Assembly (NCBI GenBank): GCA_001247695.2
Contig: LGRX02035344.1
Span: 1-25,989, forward strand
Length of the DNA: 25,989 nucleotides
Reading direction: 5' to 3'
Origin: Cymbomonas tetramitiformis
Lineage: Eukaryota > Chlorophyta > Pyramimonadophyceae > Pyramimonadales > Pyramimonadaceae
The position numbers and the translations under genes were made by a program. The notes beneath the pieces were generated by a model. That model was not told the DNA's origin. It ran no database searches and saw only the letters and a list, made by a program, of their open reading frames with translations. Below, piece after piece: positions 25,797-25,989 of the stretch (position 1 is the first letter of the stretch; every line of letters begins with the position of its first letter).

Positions 25797-25989
25797 CTGC
25801 GCGTGTCGTGGGACCCGCCGCCGCCGCGCGTGTTGGGACCCGCCGCGCGTGTTGGCCCCCGCCGCGCGTGTTGGGACCCGCCGCGCGTGTTGGACCCCGC
25901 CGCGCGTGTTGGGACCCGCCGCGCGTGTTGGCCCCCGCCGCGCGTGTTGGGACCCACCGCGCGTGTTGGCCCCCGCCGCGCGTGTTGGG
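25797..25989. repeat. 19 bp GC-rich minisatellite, cut by window end
   Basis: The unit GCCGCGCGTGTTGGGACCC alternates with GCCGCGCGTGTTGGCCCCC for about nine copies and runs to the last base. The minus-strand frame across it (repeats like NTRGGGQHARR) is a by-product of the repeat. Confidence 0.9.

Noticed and set aside
25775..25957. Frame with repeated HARRGPTRAAGPNTRGG-like residues
   Set aside because: It is produced by the 19 bp GC-rich minisatellite.

Overview
The window is nuclear DNA from a eukaryote, most likely an alga or another protist. The evidence is a GT-AG intron-containing gene, several classes of eukaryotic transposon nested in one another, tRNA-like retroposon sequence and many minisatellites. 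The style of the low-complexity repeats recalls large, repeat-rich green algal genomes, but that is a weak inference and no rRNA, organelle or marker gene settles it. No bacterial operon, CRISPR array or complete virus was seen.

Left part (1-10,643). A 36-38 bp minisatellite opens the window, followed by a 211 bp direct duplication (150-360 and 444-654). About 3.4 kb with no recognisable gene comes next. A spliced minus-strand gene starts at 9825 and runs left through at least five exons to 6463. A further phase-compatible exon lies at 4620-4782. It encodes an EF-hand-like N terminus, long coiled coils, several RRxS/T motifs and a small Cys-rich exon.

Middle part (10,644-21,715). This is the main discovery. 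A tyrosine-recombinase (YR) retrotransposon of the DIRS/Ngaro/PAT group (10,809-20,861, minus strand: gag, RT, RNase H, NPPF/methyltransferase-like domain, YR) sits inside one copy of a two-copy tandem repeat. The second copy of the repeat, with its insertion site intact, lies immediately to the right. The four junction types expected from one recombinase crossover (target, donor, and the two products) are all present and all meet in the 7 bp core GTTTTCT. The element has split direct repeats (A1 - genes - B1A2 - B2). Two younger DNA transposons are nested in it. One is a pogo-like element with TA duplications inside B2 (10,844-13,411). The other is a Mutator-like non-autonomous element with 102 bp inverted repeats and a 9 bp target duplication inside RNase H (15,932-18,092). 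Subtracting both leaves a YR element of about 5.3 kb. The Mutator-like element carries eight head-to-tail units built from small hairpins.

Right part (21,716-25,989). Here lie two foldback hairpins of about 107 bp that share border sequences but not stems, a 694 bp Tc1/mariner-like MITE with TA duplications, a tRNA-derived SINE-like segment, two copies of a retroposon 3' tail with (ATT)n, and 20 bp and 19 bp tandem repeats, the last running off the window end.

Order of events inferred from nesting: tandem duplication of the target (or an assembly artefact), then YR-element insertion, then pogo-like and Mutator-like insertions. The RT frameshift and the split RNase H make this YR copy non-autonomous now, although gag and the YR frame are still open.
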